A stretch of 64,000 bases of DNA, taken from Aminipila butyrica (GTDB lineage Bacteria; Bacillota; Clostridia; Peptostreptococcales; Anaerovoracaceae). A model generated the notes under the pieces. That model did no database searches, was not told where the DNA came from, and saw only the letters and a list, made by a program, of their open reading frames with translations. The first letter of the stretch is position 1. Every line of letters starts with the position of its first letter. The DNA lies in contig NZ_CP048649.1 in NCBI RefSeq assembly GCF_010669305.1, positions 992,001-1,056,000 on the forward strand, in the 5' to 3' direction. The translations under genes and the position numbers were made by a program. Positions 8,857-17,043 of the stretch are shown here, in pieces.

Positions 8857-9618
8857 TTAATATAAGGATGTACCGTGATCCACATAGAGAATTTGTCCGG
8901 TGATGGCTTTGGAAGCATCGCTTGCGAAAAAAAGGATAGCTTCTGCCTGATCTTCTGCCTGGGCCTCGGGCACCGTCAAGTCCAGATGTCTGGCGGTAAC
9001 TCCCGCAAATTCCATGTCAAACCCTTGCATAGCTTCTGGTGTATTGAGGGCTGTCGGCGTTGGGCCTGGTGCCACAGCATTGCAGCGGATGGCCGTTGCA
9101 GCGAATTGGATGGCAATGTTCTTTGTCATGGCGTTTACCGCAGCTTTGGCGGCACTATAGGAGATGCCAGCCACCCCTTGACTGCCGATGGAAGAAACAT
9201 TGACGATAGAGCCTTGACCGGCTTTTTCCATATGTGCTAACGCATATTTGCTCATATAGTAAACGGAATACTGGTCGATTTTGCAGACTTCATCATACCA
9301 TTCTTCTGTACATTTTGTGATTGACATATGCTTATCAGCAATTCCCGCATTGTTGACCAGAATGTGAATCTGGCCATATTTTTTAATTGTTTCGTCAATC
9401 ACTTTTTTACAGTCCGCCATTACTTTTAGATCCGCTTGGATTGCCATGATTTCTCCGCCCTGACGGGTGACTTCCTCTACGGTCTTTCTGTTCTCGGATT
9501 CCCTTCTGGAAACAATCACGACTTTTGCTCCTTCTTTGCAGAAAAGAGCTGCTGTTGCCCGGCCTATGCCGGAATTTCCTCCGGTCACGATGGCGACTTT
9601 GTTTTCTAATCTACCCAT
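8857..9618 (-). CDS. Short-chain dehydrogenase/reductase (SDR, FabG-like)
   Basis: A 253-residue classical SDR. It has the cofactor motif TGGNSGIG near residue 12, NNAG near residue 88, and the catalytic Ser-Tyr-Lys set in NVSSIGS and YSAAK. RRESEN after strand 2 has arginines suggesting NADP(H), not strongly. Such enzymes interconvert an alcohol and a ketone. It lies downstream of hydrolase copy 2 on the same strand, separated by a hairpin terminator, so it could oxidise an alcohol to the ketone the hydrolase needs, or reduce a product; this is inferred from position only. The start follows AAGGAGTGAATCA. Confidence 0.9.
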   Translation of the reverse strand: MGRLENKVAIVTGGNSGIGRATAALFCKEGAKVVIVSRRESENRKTVEEVTRQGGEIMAIQADLKVMADCKKVIDETIKKYGQIHILVNNAGIADKHMSITKCTEEWYDEVCKIDQYSVYYMSKYALAHMEKAGQGSIVNVSSIGSQGVAGISYSAAKAAVNAMTKNIAIQFAATAIRCNAVAPGPTPTALNTPEAMQGFDMEFAGVTARHLDLTVPEAQAEDQAEAILFFASDASKAITGQILYVDHGTSLY

Positions 9619-9649
9619 TGATTCACTCCTTCAATCTAATTTTATCAGT

Positions 9650-9682
9650 AAAAGGTCCTGTTTTGAAGAAGAAAACAGGACC
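9650..9682 (-). terminator. Terminator between hydrolase copy 2 and SDR
   Basis: A perfect 11-bp stem (GGTCCTGTTTT with AAAACAGGACC) is followed on the minus strand by TTTTACTG. It would end most hydrolase transcripts before the SDR. Confidence 0.8.
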
Positions 9683-9691
9683 GATAAGTAA

Positions 9692-10579
9692 CTATCTGAT
9701 TTTTCCAACCAGCGGCGGATCGATCTTGTCTTTCACGCCTAGGTAGTCCAACATGGACAGCAGCTCGGAATGCAACTCTTCTGCACAGAACATGCCGAAC
9801 ATTTCTGTTCCGAAAGCACAGTCCAGATCATCTACAATCCGCTTTTTCCACGGCCGTCTTACAACCTGAGTGGCCAGGCGTCTTGCAACCCGGTTCTGAG
9901 CCATCAGCAGATCCGCAATCTCATAGGCGCGATCCATCAGCTTTTCTCTCGGTACAATTTCAGATACCATGCCATATTGAAGCAGCTGCTGTGCAGTCAT
10001 TTTATCCCCAGTCATCAGGTACCAAACGGCCTGTCTTGTAGGCATTAACTCCATGAAGCAGCTCTGAATGCCATCTCCCGGAACATTGTTTGTTCCCGGC
10101 AGCATATGAGGGTCCAGCACGGTGATATCATCTGCGGCGATACAGAAATCGCACATGCAAGCCAGTTCAATGTGACCGCCGGAACCGCTCAGTACGCCCA
10201 GTGTCGGCACTTCGGTATCCTGAATCATAGTGATAATCATGCGGCGTCCGTCTACAAACATATGGTTGTATCTTGTTTCACCGGCATTGTCACCTTCGGG
10301 AGCCCAACTGGCTGCTTCAAAGTCTGTTACCCAGATGTTACCCGTACCGGTGAAAATAATCATTTCTGTTTCCCGGTCAGTTCCCAGCAGCCGCCACATT
10401 TTGCCGATGGCATCATGTAATTCCATGGACCAAATCAACGGGCCGCCTTTACAGTGCATACGAACTGTTACGACTCCGTCTTCCCGTCTGTCCATGATGA
10501 AGTGTTCCTTGAACATCTCCTTAATTTCTTCAAAATCAGGCCACTTTACATAACTCGTATTTGTTACTCTATTTGCCAT
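9692..10579 (-). CDS. Crotonase-fold beta-diketone hydrolase, 6-oxocamphor-hydrolase-like (copy 2)
   Basis: A 295-residue paralogue of the gene at 5772-6659, about 92% identical, keeping His136, His158 and Asp169, the expected retro-Claisenase residues. Most changes are conservative (Asp/Glu, Ile/Leu/Val, Met/Leu), but Thr136-next-to-His to Ile, Ile163 to Thr and Ala199 to Leu are near the active-site loops and could alter substrate choice. The longer frame to 10633 is not used here because AAGGAGGAAAACAA precedes the ATG at 10579 and gives the same length as copy 1. Both copies look intact and under purifying constraint. Its upstream region shares promoter and palindrome elements with copy 1. 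The CoA-free hydrolase function is inferred from recalled family alignment. Confidence 0.8.
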   Translation of the reverse strand: MANRVTNTSYVKWPDFEEIKEMFKEHFIMDRREDGVVTVRMHCKGGPLIWSMELHDAIGKMWRLLGTDRETEMIIFTGTGNIWVTDFEAASWAPEGDNAGETRYNHMFVDGRRMIITMIQDTEVPTLGVLSGSGGHIELACMCDFCIAADDITVLDPHMLPGTNNVPGDGIQSCFMELMPTRQAVWYLMTGDKMTAQQLLQYGMVSEIVPREKLMDRAYEIADLLMAQNRVARRLATQVVRRPWKKRIVDDLDCAFGTEMFGMFCAEELHSELLSMLDYLGVKDKIDPPLVGKIR

Positions 10580-10685
10580 TTGTTTTCCTCCTTGAGAATG
10601 TCGTCCGTTCCCTCGCGCTGAAAAAGGACGCACTCAAAATTTGCATTTATTCTGAATCGGTTCAGATCATTAACCTTACCTATTA

Positions 10686-10750
10686 ATAATAAGGGATATT
10701 TCCCGCGGCGTGAAATTCATAATATGCATAGGTTATATGCAGAACATGCA
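10686..10750 (-). promoter_or_regulatory. Promoter and operator of hydrolase copy 2
   Basis: On the minus strand TTCACG (10709-10714) and TATTAT (10686-10691) are 17 bp apart. TGAAATTCA (10711-10719) overlaps the -35 box, TGCATA lies 5 bp beyond (10725-10730), and further TGCA units are at 10738 and 10747. This matches the arrangement upstream of copy 1 although the leaders have otherwise diverged. Confidence 0.65.
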
Positions 10751-10855
10751 ACAGCGCTGGAGGAGGAGAAAAGTGCTTTAGGTTGCCGCTTCTAATCACC
10801 AAGCAATCGTCGCTTGAAGTCTACGGGAAATGTAATTTAAAAAATTAACATTAGC

Positions 10856-10883
10856 TTGACTTTTGAGACAAATTTGATAAAAT
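10856..10883 (+). promoter_or_regulatory. Promoter of the type I restriction-modification cassette
   Basis: TTGACT (10856-10861) and TAAAAT (10878-10883) are separated by 16 bp, 43 bases before the first gene. The rest of the 346-base gap upstream holds only the hydrolase copy 2 promoter and AT-rich sequence. Confidence 0.65.
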
Positions 10884-10925
10884 ATAGATGAAGATAAATC
10901 GTAATTTCAGAAAGGCACGGTTTCT

Positions 10926-11501
10926 ATGAGACGATTAGGCGATGTGGTTGAGTTCATAAGTGGTTCGCCACAATTTAGGATTAAAGAAGTGTTAGATAAG
11001 AAAGCACCACGTTACACTTATTATGGGCAATCTGATATGGAAGAGGATTTAGCTGGTATTGATTTTAATAGTAATGACAAGAAACAAGTGAGAACCTTTG
11101 ACAAGGTGAATACACTATGCCAAGGGAATGTTGTTTTTAGTTTAATATCAGGGAAATCGGCTATAGTTGGCATAAATCATCAAGGGTATCTATACACGCA
11201 GAACTACGTTAACCTAGTCACGGATGAGAAAATGGATTCAAAATATCTTGTTTACTTGCTTAATGAAGATTCATTCATAAAGAAGCAGTTGCAAGTCGGA
11301 TTGCAAGGCTCTCAAGTTTTAAAATACACACTGAAACAAGTGAAAGAACTTGAATTATCAGATTTGCCAGCAATAGAAAAACAACGATGCATGGGGGAGC
11401 TTTATTTCAACCAGTTGCGTTTGAAGGGATTAAGAAACAGGTCTGCAAGCTTGGAAACGATTATTATACTAGAGAAGCTTAGGAGGGTAAGCCACCAATG
11501 A
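10926..11501 (+). CDS. Half-size type I restriction specificity-like protein (HsdS half)
   Basis: A 191-residue protein that looks like a single target-recognition domain followed by one coiled-coil arm (AIEKQRCMGELYFNQLRLKGL), i.e. half of a normal HsdS, which has two of each. It starts RRLGDVVEFISGSPQF, as HsdS domains do. It overlaps hsdR by four bases (ATGA), so the two are translationally coupled. Half-HsdS proteins can dimerise to recognise a palindromic site, or this may be an alternative specificity partner or leftover of a rearranged hsdS. A separate full HsdS lies at 15777-17027. Base composition is more AT-rich than the flanking genes. Confidence 0.75.
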   Translation: MRRLGDVVEFISGSPQFRIKEVLDKKAPRYTYYGQSDMEEDLAGIDFNSNDKKQVRTFDKVNTLCQGNVVFSLISGKSAIVGINHQGYLYTQNYVNLVTDEKMDSKYLVYLLNEDSFIKKQLQVGLQGSQVLKYTLKQVKELELSDLPAIEKQRCMGELYFNQLRLKGLRNRSASLETIIILEKLRRVSHQ

Positions 11502-14500
11502 ACGAAAGACAATTTGAAACAGAATTAATTCAGTACATTACCAGTGGCACTATTACACAGCCAGAAGACCTTGAACGAGTCCACAATACTGTTTCCAAGG
11601 ACTCAGACGGTGATTATATTGTGAAATCGAAACTGTGGAAATATGAACCACAGATTAAAACTACAGGGCAGCTTTGGAATAATTTTAAGGAAATTTTGGA
11701 GCAGCACAATTTAAATATACTACATCATCCGTTAAGTGTAATGGAATTCAATCAAGTGAAAAAAATTATTTCGGGCATTCAAACGCCCTATGAAGCAGGC
11801 CAGTTCTTGTATGGGCTAAATGGTGTGTCGCAAATTGAGATTGATTTAGATGACGGACGCCATGTATTCCTTACTGTTTTTGACCAAAAACAAATAGGAG
11901 CGGGAAATACCATCTACCAGGTGGTCAATCAAATTAAACGTCCGGCAGTTGTTACGGGGAAAAAAGAACGTTATTTTGACACGACTCTGTTGATTAACGG
12001 TCTGCCAATTATACAAATTGAAGAAAAGCGGGATACCCGGAACATTGATGAAGCCCTCAACCAGATGAAGCAATATGCGGATGAAAATCAGTATCGTGAT
12101 ATTTTCTCAACTTTGCAGATTTTGGTGGGTATCACGCCAAACAATGTGAAATATATGGCAAATATGACGGCAGATAAATTTAATAAAGACTTTGCTTTTA
12201 ACTGGCAGCGGAAGAGTGATAATACTATTGTGCGCAGCTGGAAGGAGTTTGCAGATTCCATGCTGTCGATTCCCATGGCTCATCAAATGGCTACCAACTA
12301 CATGATTCTGGATGGCACAAAAAACCAGCAGATGTTGAAGGTGATGCGCCCATATCAAGTCTATGCAACACAACATGTTATGGAACAATTAAAAAGTGCT
12401 GATTTTGAGCTGGGTATGAATCGGATTGGTTATATCTGGCATACAACTGGGTCCGGCAAAACCATTACAAGTTTTAAAACGGCATGGCTTGCAAGCCGCA
12501 TGCCTAGGGTGGATAAGGTTATTTTTGTGGTGGATCGGATTGCTTTAACTAAGCAAACCAATGAAAATTATAAAGCCTATGATCCCGATGCTACGGAAGA
12601 TACTTTTGGCAGTGTTCAAGATACATACAATACGACAGACTTGAGCCGTAAGCTTAAAAGTAAAGATAATAGTATCATTGTGACTTCTGTTCAAAAACTG
12701 GATACGTTGGTGAAACGCAAAAGCTTTAATGCGCCAGACAAGAATATGGTGTTTATTGTAGATGAAGCCCACCGTTCAACTGGAGGGGATTCCTTCCAAA
12801 ATATCCAGAAGGCTTTTCAGAAGTCTGCATGGGTCGGCTATACGGGGACACCGATGTTTGATGAAACAACCACTGGACTGAGAACAGAAGACGTTTTTGG
12901 ACCCCTGTTGCATGCTTATACTATTCGGGAAGCCATTGCTGACCGCAATGTTCTGGGATTTAAGGTGGATTTCGAAACAACTATTGACGAAAAACAAATG
13001 AAGGAGACGTATCTGCCTGCGTTCTATCGTGAATGCCATCCTAAATGGACCGACGAACAAATTCAAGAAAAAATTAACAAGCTTTCTCCAGAAGATATGG
13101 ATGATGCAATTGAACCCAGTTTCTACGATGAGAATCTGGACCATATTAAACTAGTAGTTGAAGACATTTTCAAGAATTGGCGGAATCGTTCCAATGAAGG
13201 CAGGTATAATGCGCTGTTCACCACCCACGTAGGTGGTGGTAAAGCCAGCACCCCCATGGCAATAATGTATTTTAAAGAGTTTCAGCGTGTTAACGAAGAA
13301 AACAAGAAGAAAGGTGGGCAGACTTTAAAAGTAGCCGTTACATTCAGCGAAAATACATCGAATAATGATAGCATGCTCACCACCAATAAAGGCTTACATG
13401 ATGCCATTAAGGTCTATAACGCTGAATTTGGGACTTCTTTTGGAATGGATGATGTTTCAGGCTATACCCAAGACGTAACCGCTCGATTAAATAAATCAGC
13501 CACAGATGGTCATTTCCTTGATTTGGTGATTGTGGTAGATCAGTTATTAACGGGATTTGATGCCCCTGAGTTGAATACCCTTTATGTAGATAGAACTTTG
13601 AAAGGTGCGGGACTAATACAAGCTTATTCGAGAACCAACCGCATTGCGGACATGCAGGAGAAGCCTTGGGGCCGGGTGGTTAATTACCGATGGCCTGCGC
13701 AGAATGAAAAGCGGATGAACAAGGCCCTGGCTGTTTATGCAAATAAAGATTCGGCTAGCTTATCGGTAGAAGAACAACAAAAATCCAACCAAAAAGACGG
13801 TATCATTGCGAAACCTTTTGAAGAGGTGTTTTATGAAGTAAAACAAGTGGTTGAAAATTTGAGCAGCCTTACAATGGACTTTCAACAGCTGCCACCATCT
13901 GAAAAACAAAAAGAATTTATGCTGGATTTACTACGTGAATATAACAGAGGAATGGCCAAATTAAAGCAATATGATCCGGAGGAGGTTGATGGAGAGAAAG
14001 TTGGCTTTAACTATGACAATCCAGATGAGCTAATAGAAGCGTTAGGAATGAATCCAGATCAAGAAGTGATGTTGACAACGGTTTTAACCAATGAGCTGAA
14101 GTCTCATATTGCTAAAGAGAAAAAAATCCCTTTTTATCAAATTGAGCTGCGGATGACTCATGTAAAGGATGTTAAAATTGACTATGACTATCTGACAGAG
14201 CTGGTGGAAAACTTATTGAATCAAGTTCACGAAGGCAGAAAGGCAGAAGCGAAAGAGACCCAAGAGAAAATCAATCAATTTGCTAATGGGTTGGAGGACC
14301 GTAGCTATGCAACTAAAATTATCAATGCAGCAGGTGCGATTGTTAAAGGGTACTTCCCACCTGTAGGCTCCAACTTTAAGTATCCGGCGAAGCTGAGTGA
14401 CAGTGAACAAATCATTCAGCAAGCAAACCTTGTTAGTCTGGATCGAATGTTTCTGGACTTTCGAGTAAAATGGGGGATTACGGATATTATTACAAGTGCT

Positions 14501-14707
14501 CAAATGCGAGAGCTGTTTAGTCGCCATCGCTATAGTGCCCAAGATTTAGATGATACGGGCCAAATCCGGGATATCATTGCGCAAGCAAGTTTAGACTATA
14601 TGACCCTAGCTCATGATGAAGAGGTACAGGCCTTGTCTAAAATTAAATATCGGAATGGCTTGCGTGAAGCAATTTACGAGCTAGCTGATGAACTGGTGGA
14701 AAATTAG
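11498..14707 (+). CDS. hsdR: Type I restriction enzyme, HsdR subunit
   Basis: A 1069-residue restriction-translocation subunit. The N-terminal PD-(D/E)xK nuclease shows IEEKRD at residues 174-179. A superfamily 2 motor follows: Walker A TTGSGKT (316-322), Walker B DEAH (422-425), and GYTGTP as motif III, then a helicase C domain with QAYSRTNR. In a complex with HsdM and HsdS it binds unmethylated sites, pumps DNA with ATP and cuts at a distance. Its length and motifs fit the EcoR124-like (type IC) group. It comes first among the main subunits here, with RhuM inserted between it and hsdS. Confidence 0.96.
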   Translation: MNERQFETELIQYITSGTITQPEDLERVHNTVSKDSDGDYIVKSKLWKYEPQIKTTGQLWNNFKEILEQHNLNILHHPLSVMEFNQVKKIISGIQTPYEAGQFLYGLNGVSQIEIDLDDGRHVFLTVFDQKQIGAGNTIYQVVNQIKRPAVVTGKKERYFDTTLLINGLPIIQIEEKRDTRNIDEALNQMKQYADENQYRDIFSTLQILVGITPNNVKYMANMTADKFNKDFAFNWQRKSDNTIVRSWKEFADSMLSIPMAHQMATNYMILDGTKNQQMLKVMRPYQVYATQHVMEQLKSADFELGMNRIGYIWHTTGSGKTITSFKTAWLASRMPRVDKVIFVVDRIALTKQTNENYKAYDPDATEDTFGSVQDTYNTTDLSRKLKSKDNSIIVTSVQKLDTLVKRKSFNAPDKNMVFIVDEAHRSTGGDSFQNIQKAFQKSAWVGYTGTPMFDETTTGLRTEDVFGPLLHAYTIREAIADRNVLGFKVDFETTIDEKQMKETYLPAFYRECHPKWTDEQIQEKINKLSPEDMDDAIEPSFYDENLDHIKLVVEDIFKNWRNRSNEGRYNALFTTHVGGGKASTPMAIMYFKEFQRVNEENKKKGGQTLKVAVTFSENTSNNDSMLTTNKGLHDAIKVYNAEFGTSFGMDDVSGYTQDVTARLNKSATDGHFLDLVIVVDQLLTGFDAPELNTLYVDRTLKGAGLIQAYSRTNRIADMQEKPWGRVVNYRWPAQNEKRMNKALAVYANKDSASLSVEEQQKSNQKDGIIAKPFEEVFYEVKQVVENLSSLTMDFQQLPPSEKQKEFMLDLLREYNRGMAKLKQYDPEEVDGEKVGFNYDNPDELIEALGMNPDQEVMLTTVLTNELKSHIAKEKKIPFYQIELRMTHVKDVKIDYDYLTELVENLLNQVHEGRKAEAKETQEKINQFANGLEDRSYATKIINAAGAIVKGYFPPVGSNFKYPAKLSDSEQIIQQANLVSLDRMFLDFRVKWGITDIITSAQMRELFSRHRYSAQDLDDTGQIRDIIAQASLDYMTLAHDEEVQALSKIKYRNGLREAIYELADELVEN

Positions 14708-14778
14708 ACGGGTAAAAAAAGATGAACCACTCAACTTATAAAGAAAAAATCCTTTTGAAAGGCCATGAGGAGGATATG

Positions 14779-15780
14779 GTGAACGAAATACAATTTTTAA
14801 TGTATGATGCTGATGAAAGAGTAGAAGTTCTTGTTCAAGATGAGACGATTTGGGCAACTCAAAAAACCATTGCACAGCTTTTCGATGTTGGTGTGCCGGC
14901 GATTAGCAAGCATTTGAAAAATATCTTCCAGTCCGAAGAATTGGATGAAGCAGTGGTTGTTTCCATTTTGGAAAATACCACTCAACACGGTGCAATAGAA
15001 GGAAAAACACAGACGAACTCTGTTAAATATTACAACTTAGATGCGATTATCTCCATTGGCTATCGAGTAAATTCTCAAAAAGCGACGAAGTTTCGCATAT
15101 GGGCAACGGATATCTTAAAAGAGTACATCCAAAAAGGTTTTAAGATTGACGTTGCGCGCATGAAACAAGGGGAGTTTGTTTTTGGCAAGGACTACTTTCG
15201 TGAGTTGCTTGAAACCGTTCGTTCCATTCGAGCAAGTGAACGGCGTATCTGGCAGCAAATAACCGATGTTTTTGCAGAAATTTCATACGATTATGATCGA
15301 AATTCAGATGTTACCGAGAAATTTTATGCTACCGTACAAAATAAGTTTCACTATGCCATTACAGGCAAAACTGCGGCTGAAATTGTTTATGATAGTGCGG
15401 ATAAAGACAAAGAGCATATGGGGCTGACCTCGTGGAAGAACTCTCCCGATGGAAGAATCTTGCAGTCCGATGTTGTGGTGGCAAAAAATTATCTCGCTGA
15501 AAAAGAAATTCGAAGTCTGGAACGTAACGTGTCCGCCTACTTTGATTACGTAGAGCGCTTGCTGGAAGATGAAATTTTATTGGGTATGCAAGACTTTGCT
15601 ACAAGTATTGATGAATTTTTAAAATTTAACCGATATGAAATATTGGAGGGCCATGGACGTATTTCCAGCAATGTAGCTAAGACAAAAGCTATTGGTGAAT
15701 ATAAGGAATTCAACAAGCATCAGAAAATTATTTCCGATTTTGATAAAGAAATGAAGAAGGTCCAAGGAGAGCATAAATGA
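14779..15780 (+). CDS. RhuM family protein
   Basis: About 333 residues of the virulence RhuM family, with the typical opening (VLVQDETIWATQKTIAQLFDVG), the central NSVKYYNLDAIISIGYRV block, and a long helical C terminus. The ORF can open at 14722, but that ATG lacks a good ribosome-binding site; GAGGAGG at 14767 is best spaced for the GTG at 14779. The gene overlaps hsdS by four bases, so it is part of the restriction operon. RhuM genes are common passengers inside type I restriction loci, but their biochemical role there is not known; a KilA-N/Bro-like DNA-binding start is possible. Function should be treated as unknown. Confidence 0.88.
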   Translation: MNEIQFLMYDADERVEVLVQDETIWATQKTIAQLFDVGVPAISKHLKNIFQSEELDEAVVVSILENTTQHGAIEGKTQTNSVKYYNLDAIISIGYRVNSQKATKFRIWATDILKEYIQKGFKIDVARMKQGEFVFGKDYFRELLETVRSIRASERRIWQQITDVFAEISYDYDRNSDVTEKFYATVQNKFHYAITGKTAAEIVYDSADKDKEHMGLTSWKNSPDGRILQSDVVVAKNYLAEKEIRSLERNVSAYFDYVERLLEDEILLGMQDFATSIDEFLKFNRYEILEGHGRISSNVAKTKAIGEYKEFNKHQKIISDFDKEMKKVQGEHK

Positions 15781-17027
15781 GCGATAAAAAAGAAAATGTA
15801 CCTAAGATAAGATTCCCTGGGTTTACACAAGAGTGGGAGCGACGGAAGCTGGGGGAAGTGGGTGATACATTCAGTGGATTGTCAGGTAAAACAAAAGAAG
15901 AGTTTGGACATGGTGATGCTAAATTTGTCACTTATGTTAATGTTTTTGGTAATACAATCTCTGATTCAAACGGCTTAGAAAGCATCGGAGTTGATAATAA
16001 GCAAAAACAGGTTGAGTATGGTGATGTGTTCTTTACAATATCATCTGAAACTCCTAAAGAAGTTGGCATGTCGTCTGTGTGGCTTGAAAACACTAGGGAT
16101 GTGTACCTGAATAGTTTCTGCTTGGGCTACAGACCTACGGTAGAATTTGATCCATATTATTTGGCATTCATGTTACGCTCACCAGCAATTCGGGAGAAAT
16201 TCATATTCTTGGCTCAAGGTATCTCAAGATATAATATATCTAAGAAAAAGGTTATGGAGATAAAGGTTCCGGTTCCTGAACTTAGTGAACAAAATAAAAT
16301 TGGTATATTCTTTAAAGACATTGACTCCCTTATCGCTCTCCAACAGCGTAAGTTAAATAACGTACAAAAATTAAAAGCTGGGCTGCTTCAAAAAATGTTT
16401 CCCAAAGAAGACGAAGATTTTCCGGAAGTTCGCTTCCCAGGATTTACTGACGCTTGGAAAAATCAAAAGTTGGGAGATGTATATGAAAAAATTAGAAATG
16501 CATTTGTGGGAACAGCTACTCCATATTATGTAAAAGAAGGACATTTTTATTTAGAATCTAATAACATTAAAGATGGACGAATCAACAGAGATTCAGAGGT
16601 TTTTGTAAATAATGATTTCTATGAAAGGCAAAGGGATAATTGGTTGCATACAAATGATTTGGTAATGGTGCAATCCGGTCATGTAGGTCATGCGGCTGTA
16701 ATTCCTGAAAATCTTGATAATACTGCGGCTCATGCACTCATTATAATTGCTAATCCAAGAGAAAAAAATAACCCGCATTTTACTAATTATCAATTCCAGA
16801 CTAAAAAAGCAAAGCGTAATATTGATAGTATAACAACGGGAAATACGATCAAACACATTCTGGCGTCTGAAATGAAAAAATTTGAAATTTTTATTTGCGG
16901 GTATGAAGAACAAAGTCAAATTGGAAATCTTTTTAATACCATCGACCAGCTCATCACCCTCCACCAGCGTAAGCTGGAACACTTGCAAGAACAGAAGAAA
17001 GCATTACTGCAACAAATGTTTGTCTAG
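15777..17027 (+). CDS. hsdS: Type I restriction enzyme, HsdS specificity subunit
   Basis: A 416-residue specificity subunit with two target-recognition domains, each opened by a VRFPGFT..W..KLG-type motif (about residues 10-25 and 218-235) and closed by a coiled-coil arm (LIALQQRKLNNVQKLKAGLLQKMF, shortened here in description, and LITLHQRKLEHLQEQK). The TRDs set which bipartite DNA sequence is methylated and cut. TRDs of this family diverge quickly, so the target cannot be predicted. It overlaps rhuM by four bases and precedes hsdM by 16 bases. Confidence 0.95.
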   Translation: MSDKKENVPKIRFPGFTQEWERRKLGEVGDTFSGLSGKTKEEFGHGDAKFVTYVNVFGNTISDSNGLESIGVDNKQKQVEYGDVFFTISSETPKEVGMSSVWLENTRDVYLNSFCLGYRPTVEFDPYYLAFMLRSPAIREKFIFLAQGISRYNISKKKVMEIKVPVPELSEQNKIGIFFKDIDSLIALQQRKLNNVQKLKAGLLQKMFPKEDEDFPEVRFPGFTDAWKNQKLGDVYEKIRNAFVGTATPYYVKEGHFYLESNNIKDGRINRDSEVFVNNDFYERQRDNWLHTNDLVMVQSGHVGHAAVIPENLDNTAAHALIIIANPREKNNPHFTNYQFQTKKAKRNIDSITTGNTIKHILASEMKKFEIFICGYEEQSQIGNLFNTIDQLITLHQRKLEHLQEQKKALLQQMFV

Positions 17028-17043
17028 AGAGGAAAAGAACAAC

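Noticed and set aside
16882..17043. 54-codon N-terminal extension of HsdM
   Set aside because: It lies inside hsdS in another frame and lacks a ribosome-binding site; the family start fits 17044.
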